6,997 bases of DNA from Oscillospiraceae bacterium (GTDB lineage: Bacteria > Bacillota > Clostridia > Oscillospirales > Ruminococcaceae). Position 1 is the stretch's first letter; each line of letters starts with the position of its first letter. The notes beneath the pieces are model-generated. The model was not told where the DNA came from, made no database searches, and saw only the letters and a program-made list of their open reading frames with translations. The position numbers were made by a program, and so were the translations under genes. The stretch spans positions 1-6,997 of the forward strand of contig JAHHTS010000110.1 in NCBI GenBank assembly GCA_020024475.1. Reading direction: 5' to 3'. Positions 6,149 through 6,997 of this stretch are shown here, in pieces.

Positions 6149-6330
6149 CTTATCGTCCTCCTTCCTATTTGATAAATGTATGATATCCCAAATTAAATCC
6201 TCTTTTTTCTTTTGTCCGCTTTCCGTTATTATTTGACCCTAATTAGATTTTGATTGATCAGATAAGTTCTATATCTCTGTCAAACTATTAGATACGGACT
6301 ACCTATGTATTAAAACTATAGATGTCAATT
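6149..6330 (-). promoter_or_regulatory. Leader and presumed promoter region of the peptide operon
   Basis: The minus-strand promoter of the operon must lie here or further right. TTGACA occurs at 6328-6323 and again at 6283-6278, 45 nt apart, but neither has a good TATAAT-like box 16-18 nt downstream. AATAAT at 6233-6228 is a fair -10 but lacks a -35. AGATA and TATCT (between 6276 and 6260) form a small inverted repeat just after the second TTGACA, which could be an operator or chance. The stretch from 6240 to 6149 is purine-rich and holds no other gene. Confidence 0.25.
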
Positions 6331-6812
6331 CCATTATGTAAGATATCATGTCTATCATCTTAAAAGGCACCCTAGATTATGAAGTGGATGAAGAACTAGA
6401 ATACTCCAAACATGATTATCAGAATAAAGAGACTGATAGCTCCCAAAATGATGCATACCCATTGTAAAAGAATGGCAGGAACTCTATTTTGAAAAGATCT
6501 ATGCAGTTATATTCATGGATGCAATCCATTTTTATATACGTAATGAGGGACTGATTGTAAAACGTGCGATTTATATCGCAATCGACATAGAGGGAAAAAA
6601 GATATGTTGGATATGTAGGATAGAATAAAAGTACAAAATTCTGGCTTCCGATTCTAAAATGGAATAAAAAAACGAGACGTGAAAGATATCTTAATTGCCT
6701 GTGCAGACGAAGCTACCGAGTTCCTACAAGCGATAGAGGGAGCTATTATCCTAGATATACATCTGGAAGTGCATCATCCATCATATTCACAATACAACAA
6801 AATAGGAAACAC
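6291..6812 (+). pseudogene. Decayed IS256/mutator-family transposase
   Basis: Pieces of an IS256-type DDE transposase appear in order on the plus strand. Around 6321-6462 is an N-terminal part (DVNSIM, a stop, then DIMSIILKGTLDYEVDEELE and YSKHDYQNKETD). From 6458 to 6628, in another frame, comes IPIVKEWQE, then VIFMDAIHFYIRNEG and IVKRAIYIAIDIEGKK, which holds the catalytic-region FMDAIH motif. Near 6629-6662 NKSTKFWLPIL is seen with stops and shifts. From 6678 to 6763 comes DVKDILIACADEATEFLQAI. After one more frameshift CIIHHIHNTTK (6774-6806) ends at a stop. The middle of the N-terminal half and the whole C-terminal third are missing. Assignment rests on remembered family motifs. The 5' end is uncertain and no terminal inverted repeats were found. 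It is a dead element beside the operon. Confidence 0.8.
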
Positions 6813-6895
6813 CAAGACTGTGGTAAGCCCACCTAGCCGGAGATTTGAAGAACGCCCGTATCATATCGAATTATTTGAAAATAGACTGTTATATC

Positions 6896-6938
6896 ATAAA
6901 CGCCTAGTTTTGGAGCATTCCCAAAACTAGGCGTTTAT
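6896..6938. terminator. 18-bp perfect stem-loop, possible bidirectional terminator
   Basis: The arms ATAAACGCCTAGTTTTGG (6896-6913) and CCAAAACTAGGCGTTTAT (6921-6938) pair perfectly around a 7-nt loop. The plus-strand 3' side continues TTTATCTTTG, a broken T-run, and the minus-strand side reads TTTATGATAT. It may end transcription from a gene to the right of the window before the peptide operon, or be left from the transposon. Confidence 0.5.
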
Positions 6939-6997
6939 CTTTGAAACATTCTTGATCAAAGTTTAATATTCTCAAAATACATCTTCTTTTTCTAAAA
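6939..6997. other. Right-edge stretch, no supported gene
   Basis: This stretch is AT-rich. On the minus strand one frame reads LEKEDVF followed by TGA (6995-6972), which could be the 3' end of a gene lying to the right, terminated by the hairpin at 6938-6896. It is too short to judge. Confidence 0.2.

Noticed and set aside
6679..6930. An 83-codon plus-strand ORF as an intact gene
   Set aside because: It begins with a fragment of IS256 transposase (DILIACADEATEF), loses homology after a frameshift at about 6764, and ends inside the hairpin.
6904..6996. Minus-strand frame entering from the right edge and ending inside the hairpin (30 codons)
   Set aside because: The last third is just a translation of the stem-loop, no family is recognisable, and another frame offers an equally plausible gene end at 6972.

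Overview
The window is AT-rich with strong AAGGAGG-type Shine-Dalgarno (SD) sites and tight gene packing. This suggests a low-GC Bacillota, perhaps a gut clostridium of the Lachnospiraceae type. No taxonomic marker is present, so this placement is an inference.

Nearly everything is one minus-strand operon that reads from about 6150 down to position 1. It is best read as a complete RiPP (ribosomally made, post-translationally modified peptide) locus. It opens with three tiny tandem genes (34, 35 and 30 codons at 6148-6044, 6031-5924 and 5910-5818). Each encodes a Lys-rich leader followed by the shared core GCINIxIVxAG[Y/F] with a single Cys. A stable stem-loop (5773-5737) separates them from the machinery: a small four-helix membrane protein (5722-5264), an ABC ATPase with a LanF-like E-loop (5253-4384), its ABC-2 permease (4362-3604), a radical SAM/SPASM maturase (3587-2376), a CPBP-family membrane protease (2392-1736) and a full-length ABC exporter without a peptidase domain (1721-15). 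Gaps are 0-25 nt or overlaps, and most stop codons touch the next SD. The SD and start of a further gene are visible at the left edge.

Proposed working order: the SPASM enzyme modifies the precursors, probably at the only conserved Cys; the CPBP protease may remove the leader; the 568-aa exporter secretes the product; the ATPase/ABC-2 pair, perhaps with the small membrane protein, may give self-protection. The architecture resembles the B. subtilis yyd epipeptide operon (peptide, radical SAM, membrane protease, ABC transporter), but the precursors do not look like YydF.

Upstream (about 6291-6812, plus strand) lies a decayed IS256/mutator-family transposase with internal stops, several frameshifts and a large internal deletion. 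Right of it is an 18-bp perfect hairpin (6896-6938), then about 60 bases with no supported gene. Between the peptide genes and the remnant (6149-6290) is an AT-rich leader that should hold the operon promoter, but no convincing -35/-10 pair is seen.
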